Positions 1 through 6,644 of a DNA stretch of 10,773 bases are shown here, piece by piece. Numbering within the stretch: position 1 is the first letter of the stretch; every line of letters begins with the position of its first letter. This DNA is from Frateuria_A sp035695185 (GTDB taxonomy: Bacteria > Pseudomonadota > Gammaproteobacteria > Xanthomonadales > Rhodanobacteraceae). The notes below the pieces were generated by a model that saw only the letters and a list, made by a program, of their open reading frames with translations, did no database searches and was not told the origin of the DNA. The position numbers and the translations under genes are program-made. The stretch is from assembly GCF_035695185.1 (NCBI RefSeq), contig NZ_DASSES010000101.1, positions 1 through 10,773 on the forward strand, given 5' to 3'.

Positions 1-1976
1 GTCCACAGGTAGGCGTAGTAGCCGGCGGCGTAGCCGTTGCCCCAGATGTGCTGGAAGTAGCTGGAGCGGTAGCGCGGCGGCACGTACGAGAGGTTGATCT
101 TGTCCTTGCTGAGGACCTCCTGCTCGAACTTGTCGGCGTCCTGCTTGGGCGCGTCGGCCGGCAGGGTGTGCCAGCCCATGTCCAGCAGCGCCGCGGCGAC
201 CAGCTCGGTCATGTCGTAGCCGCTATTGAAGTGGCGCGCCTTCTGGATCTTGTCGACCAGCGCCTTGGGCATCGGCTCGTGGGTCTTGTAGTTGATCGCG
301 TAGTGCGCGAACACCTTCGGGTTGGTCGCCCAGTGCTCGTTGAACTGCGAGGGGAACTCGACGAAGTCGCGCGCGGTGTTGGCGCCGGACAGCGACGGGT
401 ACTTGGTGTCGGCGAACATGCCGTGTAGCGCATGGCCGAACTCGTGGAACATGGTGATCACGTCGTCGAACGACAGCAGCGCGGGCTGGCCCGGCGCCGG
501 TTTGGTGAAGTTGGCGACGTTGAAGACCACCGGCTTGGTGCCGAGCAGGGTCGACTGCTCGACCAGGTTGCTCATCCAGGCGCCGCCGCCCTTGTTGTCG
601 CGCTTGAAGTAGTCGCAATAGAACAGCGCCATCGAGGTGCCGTCCTTGTCGAACACTTCGAACACCCGCACGTCCGGCTGCCACACCGGGATGTCGTGGC
701 GCTCCTTGAAGGTCAGGCCGTAGAGCTGGTTGGCGGCGTAGAACACACCGTTCTGCAGCACGTTGTCGAGTTCGAAGTACGGCTTGATCTGGTTCTCGTC
801 CAGGTCGTACTTGGCCTTGCGCACCTGCTCGGCGTAGTGCTGCCAGTCCCAGGCAGCCAGCTTGAAGCCGCCGTGCTGCTGGTCGATCACCTTCTGGATG
901 TCGGCCGCCTCGCGCTCGGCACGGCCGGTGGCGGCCGGCACCAGGTTGTGCATGAAATCGATCGCGCGCTGGGGCGTCTTGGCCATCTGGTCCTCGAGCT
1001 TCCAGGCGGCGTAGGTCGGGTACCCCAGCAGCTTGGCCTGCTCGGCGCGGATCTGCGCGATGCGCGCGATGATGGCGCGGGTATCGTTGTCGCCGCCGTG
1101 TTCGGCGCGGTCCCAGGAGGCCTTGAACAGCGCCTCGCGGGTGGCGCGGTCGTCCAGGTCCTTCAGCGCCGGCTGCTGGGTGGTGTTCTGCAGCGGGATC
1201 GTCCACTTGCCATCCAGGTCACGGCTCTTGGCCGCCTGCGCGGCGGCGGCCAGGTCGCCCTCGGACAGGCCCTTGAGCCTGGCCGCGTCGTCGACGGTGA
1301 GCGCACCGGCCTTGGTCGCGGCCAGCAGCTTGTTGGTGAACTGCGTGCTGAGGGTGGACTCTTCCTTGTTGAGCTCCTTCAGCTTGGCCTTGTCATCGGC
1401 CGAGAGCTTGGCGCCGTTGTGCACGAAGTCCTTGTAGGTGACCTCGACCAGGCGCAGCGATTCCGGGTCCAGCTTGAGCTTGTCGCGCTGGTTGTAGATC
1501 GTCTCCACGCGCGCGAACAGCTTGTCGTTGAGGTAGATCGCGTCCTGGTGCGCCGCGAGCTTGGGCGCCTCGGTCTCCTGCACCTTCTGCAGCGCGTCGG
1601 AGGTGTTCGCACCGGTCACCGTGTCGAAAGCCAGCATCGCGCGCCGCAGCAGCGCACCGGACTTCTCCATCGGGATGAAGGTGTTGTCGAAGGTCGGCGG
1701 CTCGGGGTTGTTCGCGATCTTCTCGATCTCGGCCAGATGCTGGCGCATGCCCTCCTCGATCGCCGGCTGGTAGTCGCCTTCCCGGATCTTGTCGAACGGC
1801 GGCGCCTGGAACGGCAGCGTGCTGGCCGCATAGAACGGGTTGGCGTGGGCCGTGCTGGCGCTGGCCGCCGGCGCGCTCGCGGCAGGCGCGGGCGTGGACT
1901 GGTTGTCGTTGGACGATTGCGAACAGGCAGCCATGGCGATCGAGGTGGCGATCACGAGCAGGCGGAGACGAGGCAT
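1..1976 (-). CDS. dcp: M3-family zinc metallopeptidase lipoprotein (peptidyl-dipeptidase Dcp type), 3' end outside window
   Basis: Zinc-dependent peptidase of family M3; relatives such as Dcp remove C-terminal dipeptides from short peptides. The visible 658 residues begin with a basic start and hydrophobic stretch ending in MAAC, with Cys18 as the probable lipidation site and Ser19 next, which favours the outer membrane. A short Ser/Ala/Pro linker follows (about 19-36), then the helical M3 fold. The zinc motif HEFGH is at residues 511-515 (bases 432-446), and the third ligand is Glu540 in the FVEFPSQ block, the usual M3 arrangement. Near the cut end the YFQHIWGNGYAAGYY block matches the conserved M3 C-terminal region. 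Family members run about 680-720 residues, so only a short tail is missing. The start is ATG 1976, the only one giving a signal sequence, with GGGG upstream. M3 membership is certain; the exact specificity (Dcp or oligopeptidase A type) is inferred. The lipoprotein form suggests peptide turnover in the periplasm. Confidence 0.93.
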   Translation of the reverse strand, partial: MPRLRLLVIATSIAMAACSQSSNDNQSTPAPAASAPAASASTAHANPFYAASTLPFQAPPFDKIREGDYQPAIEEGMRQHLAEIEKIANNPEPPTFDNTFIPMEKSGALLRRAMLAFDTVTGANTSDALQKVQETEAPKLAAHQDAIYLNDKLFARVETIYNQRDKLKLDPESLRLVEVTYKDFVHNGAKLSADDKAKLKELNKEESTLSTQFTNKLLAATKAGALTVDDAARLKGLSEGDLAAAAQAAKSRDLDGKWTIPLQNTTQQPALKDLDDRATREALFKASWDRAEHGGDNDTRAIIARIAQIRAEQAKLLGYPTYAAWKLEDQMAKTPQRAIDFMHNLVPAATGRAEREAADIQKVIDQQHGGFKLAAWDWQHYAEQVRKAKYDLDENQIKPYFELDNVLQNGVFYAANQLYGLTFKERHDIPVWQPDVRVFEVFDKDGTSMALFYCDYFKRDNKGGGAWMSNLVEQSTLLGTKPVVFNVANFTKPAPGQPALLSFDDVITMFHEFGHALHGMFADTKYPSLSGANTARDFVEFPSQFNEHWATNPKVFAHYAINYKTHEPMPKALVDKIQKARHFNSGYDMTELVAAALLDMGWHTLPADAPKQDADKFEQEVLSKDKINLSYVPPRYRSSYFQHIWGNGYAAGYYAYLW

Positions 1977-2030
1977 CGATTTTCCCCAGGGGTGGCGTCC
2001 GCGGCGCGGAACGGGCAGGTCAAGCGCTCG

Positions 2031-2060
2031 ACTCTAACCACACCGGGGCGGTATTTCCAA
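2031..2060 (-). promoter_or_regulatory. Possible sigma70-type promoter for the M3 peptidase gene
   Basis: Reading the minus strand, TTGGAA (2060-2055) and TAGAGT (2036-2031) are separated by 18 bp, a fair match to -35 and -10 boxes. It lies in the 120-bp gap between the small gene and the peptidase start and would give a leader of about 50 nt. Assigned by eye only; a chance match is possible. Confidence 0.35.
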
Positions 2061-2096
2061 GGGCCGGAAGTGCGAGGCTCCCCCGCCGGGCTCCGC

Positions 2097-2447
2097 TCAG
2101 GCGGCGCGCATGTCGCGCAGCTGCCAGCTCGCGCCGATCAGCCAGTTGAGCCGCGGTCGCACCACGCGCATCGGCAGGTCGGTGACCAGGTCCAGGTCCA
2201 CGTGCAGGTCGGCGACCCTGGCGCTGGCGGTGGCCTGCGGATCGGTGGCGGCAAGGCTCATGTCCACCTCGTCCGGGTCCGGCTGCATCGCGCGCCAGCG
2301 CTCGAACAGGCCCGCGCCGCGGAGGGACTCCTGCAGTGCGGCGGCCAGGTCGTCAGGGCTGGAGCCCTGCCAGGCCAGCGCCGGGTCGGCGCCGTGCGCG
2401 CTGCGGATGTCGTCGACGGAGAGGTAGTAGTGGTTGCGGTTGCTCAT
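2097..2447 (-). CDS. Uncharacterised 116-residue protein
   Basis: I do not recognise this family. The 116-residue product has no signal peptide or membrane segment, so it is probably cytoplasmic. The N-terminal half is rich in acidic residues and has the start MSNRNHYYLSVDDIRSAHG. The C-terminal part has alternating hydrophobic and charged residues (ADLHVDLDLVTDLPMRVV), then RPRLNWLIGASWQLRD with two tryptophans. ATG 2447 is preceded by GGAG at a spacing of 5 nt. Without that start, the open frame would run on upstream through sequence that overlaps bioD out of frame. The gene lies 107 bp after bioD on the same strand and may be partly co-transcribed with it, but a pair of hairpins lies between. 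Good codon-position G+C bias and a clean Shine-Dalgarno sequence support a real gene. Confidence 0.75.
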   Translation of the reverse strand: MSNRNHYYLSVDDIRSAHGADPALAWQGSSPDDLAAALQESLRGAGLFERWRAMQPDPDEVDMSLAATDPQATASARVADLHVDLDLVTDLPMRVVRPRLNWLIGASWQLRDMRAA

Positions 2448-2483
2448 GCGCGCTCCAGCAGTGGACCTGGGGCCGGATCGAAG

Positions 2484-2530
2484 CATGTGGCGCGTGAAGC
2501 CGCTGCCACATGGCCGGGCAGGGCCGGCCA
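2484..2530 (-). terminator. Two overlapping hairpins after bioD, possible terminator or attenuator
   Basis: Two perfect inverted repeats share two bases. CATGTGGC (2484-2491) pairs with GCCACATG (2505-2512), and an inner GCG/CGC can extend the stem. TGGCCGG (2511-2517) pairs with CCGGCCA (2524-2530) around a 6-nt loop. No T tract follows on the minus strand, so this is not a textbook intrinsic terminator. Position between bioD and the next co-directional gene suggests partial termination or mRNA processing. Confidence 0.4.
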
Positions 2531-2554
2531 CGACTCCGCCCTGCAGGCTGACGT

Positions 2555-3259
2555 TCAAGGTATACGCGACGGCAGGAGCGGCGTCACGTCCAGCCGCGCG
2601 GCCGCGTCGGCAGGGGCGAGCCCGTAGGGAAGCACGCCCAGGCAGGGCGCGGGCAGCATGCCGCGCAAAGTCTCCAGGTTGTCCTCTACCGCCACCATCG
2701 CCGGGTCGATGCGGTTGCCGATCCAGCCTGCCAGGCGGCAGCCATCGGCCAGGATCGCCCGCGCGCTCAGCAGCGCATGGTTGAGGCAGCCCAGCCGCAG
2801 GCCGACCACCAGCACCACCGGCAGGCGCCACTGTTGCGGAATCGCCGAGGCGAGCAGGCCCGGTGCGAGCGGCACCATCCAGCCCCCCACGCCTTCGACC
2901 ACCACCATCTGATGCGACAGCCGCAGCCGGTCGAAGGCCGCCTGCAGCGGTGCCATGTCCACGGCGACGCCTTCCAGCCGCGCGGCCAGGTGCGGCGAGA
3001 GCGGTTCGCGCAACGCGATCGGGTTGATCGACGCGTACGCCAGTGCCCGGCTGCCGGCGGCCTGCAGCGCCAGCCCATCCTCGTTGCGCCGCCCGTCCGG
3101 CGTTTCCAGGCAGCCGCTGGCGACCGGTTTCATGCCGCATGCCTCCAGCCCATGTGCGCGCAGTGCATGGATCAGCGTGCAGGCCGCGTGGGTCTTGCCG
3201 ATACCGGTATCGGTACCGGCGACGAACAGCGCATCGCCCGCCTTCGGTTGACTGTCCAT
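2555..3259 (-). CDS. bioD: Dethiobiotin synthetase
   Basis: ATP-dependent enzyme that closes the ureido ring of 7,8-diaminopelargonate with CO2 to make dethiobiotin, the next-to-last step of biotin synthesis, in the cytoplasm. The 234-residue product has the family landmarks in order: P-loop GTDTGIGKT (15-23), the KPVASG block with Lys44, NEDG with Asp61, the EGVGGWMVPL loop with Glu122, and the nucleotide-base region GNRIDP. Length is typical of BioD (about 225-240). The open frame extends upstream to two GTG codons, but GAAGGG sits exactly there, so ATG 3259 with that Shine-Dalgarno 5 nt away is preferred. No other bio gene is visible nearby. The gene is divergent from the hemerythrin gene and followed by the small gene at 2097-2447. 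Confidence 0.96.
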   Translation of the reverse strand: MDSQPKAGDALFVAGTDTGIGKTHAACTLIHALRAHGLEACGMKPVASGCLETPDGRRNEDGLALQAAGSRALAYASINPIALREPLSPHLAARLEGVAVDMAPLQAAFDRLRLSHQMVVVEGVGGWMVPLAPGLLASAIPQQWRLPVVLVVGLRLGCLNHALLSARAILADGCRLAGWIGNRIDPAMVAVEDNLETLRGMLPAPCLGVLPYGLAPADAAARLDVTPLLPSRIP

Positions 3260-3327
3260 CACCACCCTTCGCCCGTAGTCCGAGCGCGGATGTTCGCCGG
3301 GGTGCCGGCCGTGGGCAACCCGCGGGG

Positions 3328-3388
3328 TAGGAAATTCTTAGGAAACGCGCAGCGATGTTTTAGGAAACGCGCGCCACGCCTGTTCCTA
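3328..3388. promoter_or_regulatory. Cluster of four TAGGAA sites at 11-bp multiples, likely operator
   Basis: TAGGAAA occurs at 3328-3334, 3339-3345 and 3361-3367, and the inverted form TTCCTA is at 3383-3388. Start-to-start distances are 11, 22 and 22 bp, so all copies lie on one face of the helix. Two copies belong to a longer 13-bp direct repeat, TTAGGAAACGCGC (3338-3350 and 3360-3372). A weak -10-like TAGACT (3387-3392) would put the third copy in the -35 position for the hemerythrin gene. The 11-bp period resembles sites of OmpR/PhoB-type response regulators; the actual regulator is unknown. The rest of the bioD/hemerythrin gap shows nothing else clear. Confidence 0.6.
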
Positions 3389-3428
3389 GACTGCCCGGAC
3401 CCCTCACCCATGCGCGACAGGTCCTGCC

Positions 3429-4130
3429 ATGCACGCTGCTTCCGCTTCCCGTTACAACATGTACGGCTTCATCCACAAGGCGCTGCGCCACTTCATGAGC
3501 GACACGCTGCTGCTGCTCGGCCGCCTCGACACGGCCGATGCGCCGGAGACCGGCGCGGCGCTGGCGCAGACGCGCGAATTGCTTGCCCTGTGCCGCACGC
3601 ACCTGGAGCACGAGAACCGGTTCGTCCACCCCGCGCTGGAGGCCTGCGAGCCGGGCAGCGCCGCGCGCATCGCCAGCGAGCACGTCCACCACGAGGAGGA
3701 CATCGCGCTGCTGCTCGGCCAGGTCGATGCCGTGCAGGCGGCGCAGGGCGACACCGTGGCCTGCGCGATGGCCGCGGACCGGCTCTACCGGCACATGGCG
3801 GTGTTCGTCGGCGACAACCTGGTCCACATGGACTACGAGGAGCGCGAACACAACGCCACCTTGTGGGCGCACTACAGCGACGCGCAACTGCACGCGATCG
3901 AGGGCGCCATCGTGGCGGCGCTGGCGCCGGCGACCAGCGCGCTGTCGATGCGCTGGATGCTGCCGGCGCTGCGCCACCCCGAGCGCGTGCGCCTGCTCGA
4001 GGGCCTGCGCGCCAACGCGCCGGCGCCGGTGTTCTCCGGAGCACTGGCCGTGGCGCGCGAGCGGTTGGCGGCGCGCGACCGGGACAAGCTTTCGGCGGTC
4101 CTTTCGCTGGAGCCGGCCGTCGCGGCCTGA
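3429..4130 (+). CDS. Hemerythrin-like (HHE domain) protein
   Basis: Predicted four-helix-bundle protein with a non-heme di-iron site. Such proteins bind or sense oxygen, NO or oxidative stress; the exact role here is not determined. In the 233-residue product the likely ligands run in family order: His16 (FIHKALRH), His58 and Glu62 (HLEHE), His85 or His88 (EHVHHEED), and His133 with Glu137 or Glu138 (HMDYEEREH). The HHE core spans about residues 12-150. A C-terminal helical extension of about 80 residues lies beyond it, larger than single-domain bacteriohemerythrins. No signal peptide is seen, so it is probably cytoplasmic. ATG 3429 has a modest AGG upstream; Met11 is an alternative start just before the conserved YGFIHK block. 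The gene follows the TAGGAA cluster and ends 3 bp from the stop of the opposing GAF gene. Confidence 0.85.
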   Translation: MHAASASRYNMYGFIHKALRHFMSDTLLLLGRLDTADAPETGAALAQTRELLALCRTHLEHENRFVHPALEACEPGSAARIASEHVHHEEDIALLLGQVDAVQAAQGDTVACAMAADRLYRHMAVFVGDNLVHMDYEEREHNATLWAHYSDAQLHAIEGAIVAALAPATSALSMRWMLPALRHPERVRLLEGLRANAPAPVFSGALAVARERLAARDRDKLSAVLSLEPAVAA

Positions 4131-4133
4131 AGT

Positions 4134-5483
4134 TCAGGCGCGGGTCGCCGGCACGTCCACCAGCTGCAGCGGGCGGTTCACGCACAACCGGAAGCGCCCG
4201 CGACCGGTCTTCTCCAGGCGCACGCAGGCGTCGCGCTCGACCAGGCGGCGTTCGAGCAGGATCAACCGTGCCTCCAGGTTGTCGCTGAGCTCGGGCAGGC
4301 GGATGCGCGGATCGACCCGCAGCTCGCGGTTGGCGAACGCGGTCCGCCCGCTCTCGGCGTGGTCGCGCAGCAGCGTCCACAGGATGGCGCCGGCGACGCC
4401 CTTGATCAGGTAGTCCTCGCCGAAAAACACGCTGTCGTTCTCGGCATAGTGGCGGACCGCCACCGGCGGGCCGCCGGCCGGTGCGGGGCAGGTTTCGGCC
4501 GCCGCCGGTTCGGCCACCTCGGCGGATTCGCGGAACGCCGCGATGGCCAGCCCCAGCTGCGCCGCGAGGGTGACCAGCGCATCCTCGTCGTCATAGCCGA
4601 AGCGCAGGTCCTGCGGGCTTTCCACGTACAGCACGCCCAGCAGGCGCCGGCCGGCGGTCACCGGGACGGCCAGCTGGCTGCGCGACTCGGGCAGGCCCGG
4701 TGGCGGGATTTCGGTTTCCAGCCGCCCGGCCAGCCCGCCCTGCGCGAGGGCGTCGCGCACGGCCCGCCCATAGGCGTACTCGCCGGTCATGTGCGCGATG
4801 CGGATCGGCGTGCGCTCGCGCGCGGCCACCCCGATGACGCCCTCGCCCAGCGGGATCTCCGAGCCGATACCGGATCGCTCGTAGCCGCCGCTGGCCAGGG
4901 TGAACAGCTTCTGCCCGTCCTCGTCGAGCAACAGCACCATCGCGTGGTGGATGTCGAACGCCTCGCGCAGCGCCCCGAGCATGGCCTCCAGCAGCCCGGC
5001 CAGGTCCGTGGCGGCGGCCAGCCGCTGCGAACCGGCGCGCACTGCCGCCAGCAGGTTGCGCCGTGGCGGAGGCGCCGGCAGCGGTTGACCGGGCACCTGT
5101 TCGATCGCCAGCACGCGATAGACGTCCGAACCCTTGAGCCGGAACACTCCGCTCATGCCGGTGTGCGACGCGATCCCGGCCAGTTTGGCGCGCATGCGCT
5201 CGAACAAGGGGCCTTCGGTCTCGGTGCGCAGGTAGCGCAGGGTGAGGCGATACATCGCCGCCGTCTGCGGGTGGATCAGCAGTAGCCGCGCCTGCGGGTT
5301 GGCCAGGATGTTCTGGCGGGTCTTGTTGAAGAACTGGAACGAAAGCGCCAGGTGCTCGGGATCGACGTACTCGGTCTGCGACAGATAGGCCACGTTGGGG
5401 GTGCCATCGGGTGCGCAGGTGGCCATCACGCCCGGCACCGTGCCGTCGAAGCACTCGCGGATGCCATCCAGGCCGGGGGTCAC
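4134..5483 (-). CDS. PNPOx-like split barrel - GAF - C-terminal (winged-helix-like) domain protein
   Basis: A 449-residue protein of at least three parts, with no signal peptide. Residues 1-130 resemble the pyridoxamine-5'-phosphate-oxidase-like flavin-binding split barrel (PGVMATCAPDGTPNVAYLS; FFNKTRQNILANPQA). Residues 145-320 form a GAF domain, ending in LAVPVTAGRRLLGVLYVES, a typical GAF strand pair. Residues 345-445 form a third region (DYLIKGVAGAILWTLL; ELSDNLEARLILLERRL; KTGRGRFRLCV), whose helix-helix-wing pattern suggests a winged-helix fold; this is inference. The start is GTG 5483, chosen because it overlaps the preceding stop as GTGA and opens the split barrel exactly; the open frame upstream is out-of-frame shadow of the preceding gene. 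Likely a cytoplasmic sensor or regulator; ligand and output are unknown. It converges on the hemerythrin gene with a 3-bp gap. Confidence 0.85.
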   Translation of the reverse strand: MTPGLDGIRECFDGTVPGVMATCAPDGTPNVAYLSQTEYVDPEHLALSFQFFNKTRQNILANPQARLLLIHPQTAAMYRLTLRYLRTETEGPLFERMRAKLAGIASHTGMSGVFRLKGSDVYRVLAIEQVPGQPLPAPPPRRNLLAAVRAGSQRLAAATDLAGLLEAMLGALREAFDIHHAMVLLLDEDGQKLFTLASGGYERSGIGSEIPLGEGVIGVAARERTPIRIAHMTGEYAYGRAVRDALAQGGLAGRLETEIPPPGLPESRSQLAVPVTAGRRLLGVLYVESPQDLRFGYDDEDALVTLAAQLGLAIAAFRESAEVAEPAAAETCPAPAGGPPVAVRHYAENDSVFFGEDYLIKGVAGAILWTLLRDHAESGRTAFANRELRVDPRIRLPELSDNLEARLILLERRLVERDACVRLEKTGRGRFRLCVNRPLQLVDVPATRA

Positions 5484-5977
5484 GGTTCCAGTTCCAGCGG
5501 GCGCCCGGCACCGGGCCCGGGCGTCTGCACGTAGGCCAGGGTGGGCACGAACTCGAGCGCGACGGTCTCCCCCATCGGGCTGAGCAGGGCGCGGGTCAGC
5601 GCCTCGCTCACGCCACCTTTGGCCAGTTGCACCACCATCGCGTCGCGGTAGGCGTGCGTGCGTGCAGCCTCGTCGGGACGCAGCCGTACCACGCGGGCCG
5701 CCTCGCCCTTGAGCTGCAGCGAGCGATGCGTGCCTGGCTCGGTGAAGACCACCGCGACCAGTCCGTTCTGGCGCACGTCGTCGAGCAGCGCCGAGGCCTG
5801 CATGGAGGCCAGGAACAGCCGTACGCGGCGCCGGTCGCGGGCGACCCGGCAACCGTGCGCGCGCACCAGCTCCGGCTGGTTGGCGGCATTGCGGGAGGCC
5901 ACGATGATCGAGACCGCGCCCTGCAGGAACCGGGCGTGTTCGGCGTCGATCACCGCAGGGGCAGCGGGCCTGGACAC
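5480..5977 (-). CDS. PNPOx-like FMN-binding split-barrel family protein
   Basis: A 165-residue single-domain protein of the pyridoxamine-5'-phosphate-oxidase-like split-barrel superfamily, whose members bind FMN, F420 or heme and carry out redox reactions or sensing. Support comes from the early strand QGAVSIIVASRNAANQPELV, the strand RRVRLFLAS, the helix-to-strand ALLDDVRQNGLVAVVFTEP, and the SLQLKGEAARVV strand. The cofactor cannot be read from the sequence. It lacks a signal peptide. GTG 5977 is taken as the start because AGGA lies 8 nt upstream and no in-frame ATG precedes the fold. Its stop overlaps the next gene's GTG by 4 bp, so the two are almost surely translated together. Both members of the pair contain a split barrel, suggesting a shared ligand or a heteromer. 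Confidence 0.85.
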   Translation of the reverse strand: MSRPAAPAVIDAEHARFLQGAVSIIVASRNAANQPELVRAHGCRVARDRRRVRLFLASMQASALLDDVRQNGLVAVVFTEPGTHRSLQLKGEAARVVRLRPDEAARTHAYRDAMVVQLAKGGVSEALTRALLSPMGETVALEFVPTLAYVQTPGPGAGRPLELEP

Positions 5978-5980
5978 GCG

Positions 5981-5990
5981 CGTTCCTCAG
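5981..5990 (-). promoter_or_regulatory. Ribosome binding site that overlaps the stop of a small upstream frame
   Basis: On the minus strand CTGAGGAACG precedes GTG 5977. The TGA is the stop of the 30-residue frame and AGGA is the Shine-Dalgarno sequence, so ribosomes ending on the small frame would stop directly on the start site of the split-barrel gene. This decides the GTG start. Confidence 0.6.
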
Positions 5991-6079
5991 GCCAGGCCGC
6001 GACGTCGGCGCCAGCGCGTGGCGGGCGGTCCGGGCAGGAACACCAACGGATACGGGAAGCCGGGCTCGATCAGGCGCAT
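5987..6079 (-). CDS. Possible 30-residue small protein or leader peptide
   Basis: An ATG frame of 30 residues directly upstream of the split-barrel gene. The peptide has a Pro/aromatic hydrophobic middle (EPGFPYPLVFLPGPP) and a strongly basic end (ATRWRRRRGLA). It has no match that I recognise. Its stop lies inside the next gene's Shine-Dalgarno sequence, which fits translational coupling or a leader role. Its own ribosome site is weak (GCGAGA about 10 nt upstream). In DNA this G+C-rich a short open frame can arise by chance, so the evidence rests on position and composition only. Confidence 0.35.
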   Translation of the reverse strand: MRLIEPGFPYPLVFLPGPPATRWRRRRGLA

Positions 6080-6142
6080 CGAACGGTCTCGCCTTCGGGA
6101 GGTCGGGCGCATAATACGGACTTTGTTGCCGGATTCGCGCCG
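6080..6142. promoter_or_regulatory. Divergent spacer before msrC with an AT-rich core
   Basis: This 63-bp spacer separates msrC from the minus-strand split-barrel unit. CATAAT (6110-6115) could be a -10 box for msrC, and its complement reads TATTAT for the opposite direction. No convincing -35 box is seen on either strand, so both promoter assignments are tentative. Confidence 0.3.
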
Positions 6143-6634
6143 ATGTTCCACCTCTCCGAGACCACTTACGCCAGCAAGCAAGAACACTATGCCGACCTGG
6201 CCAGCCAGGCGCGCGGCCTGCTCGCCGGCGAGCGCGACCTGATCGCCAACGCGGCCAACTTCAGCGCGCTGGTGTTCCACAGCCTGCCGGATCTCAACTG
6301 GGCCGGCTTCTACCTGTACGACGGCTCCGAGCTGGTGGTCGGCCCGTTCCAGGGCAAGCCGGCCTGCGTGCGCATCGCGCTCGATCGCGGCGTCTGCGGC
6401 GCCGCCGCGCGGACGCGGGAGATCCAGCTGGTGCGCGACGTCAACGCGTTCGAGGGGCATATCGCCTGCGACGCGGCCTCGCAATCGGAGGTCGTGGTGC
6501 CGCTGGTGAAGGCCGACGGCTCGCTGCTGGGCGTGTGGGATGTCGACAGCCCCCGGGTCGCACGTTTCGACGAGGAGGACCGCGCAGGCATGGCCGCGCT
6601 GTGCGCGGTATTCATGGCATCGCTCGACCCCTGA
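6143..6634 (+). CDS. msrC: Free methionine-(R)-sulfoxide reductase (GAF fold)
   Basis: Cytoplasmic enzyme that reduces free L-methionine-(R)-sulfoxide to methionine, recycled by thioredoxin; part of oxidative damage repair. The 163-residue product is a single GAF domain with the family signature GPFQGKPACVRI, GVCGAA and HIACDAASQSEVVVPL. The three conserved cysteines are at 75, 85 and 109, with the same spacing (10 and 24) as Cys84, Cys94 and Cys118 of the E. coli enzyme. Length is normal for the family. ATG 6143 is the start that gives the family N-terminus; only a weak GGA lies upstream. The gene is divergent from the split-barrel/GAF unit and converges on engB. Confidence 0.95.
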   Translation: MFHLSETTYASKQEHYADLASQARGLLAGERDLIANAANFSALVFHSLPDLNWAGFYLYDGSELVVGPFQGKPACVRIALDRGVCGAAARTREIQLVRDVNAFEGHIACDAASQSEVVVPLVKADGSLLGVWDVDSPRVARFDEEDRAGMAALCAVFMASLDP

Positions 6635-6644
6635 TCGCCTGCCC

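Noticed and set aside
432..2627. A 731-codon open frame on the plus strand opposite the M3 peptidase gene
   Set aside because: High G+C keeps the antisense frame open. The translation is a Leu/Val/Arg/Gly-rich shadow without any domain, while the minus strand encodes a complete zinc-peptidase core.
3260..3265. An upstream GTG-GTG start for bioD
   Set aside because: These codons lie next to or within the GAAGGG ribosome site that best serves ATG 3259.
3361..3392. GGAAAC with a downstream TAGACT read as an ECF sigma-factor promoter
   Set aside because: The -10 part fits poorly, and the motif is repeated four times in helical phase, which points to a regulator binding site rather than a single -35 box.
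2777..4288. A 503-codon plus-strand frame across bioD and the hemerythrin gene
   Set aside because: Arg/Ala/Gly-rich shadow; it crosses the divergent control region and overlaps two well-supported genes in other frames.
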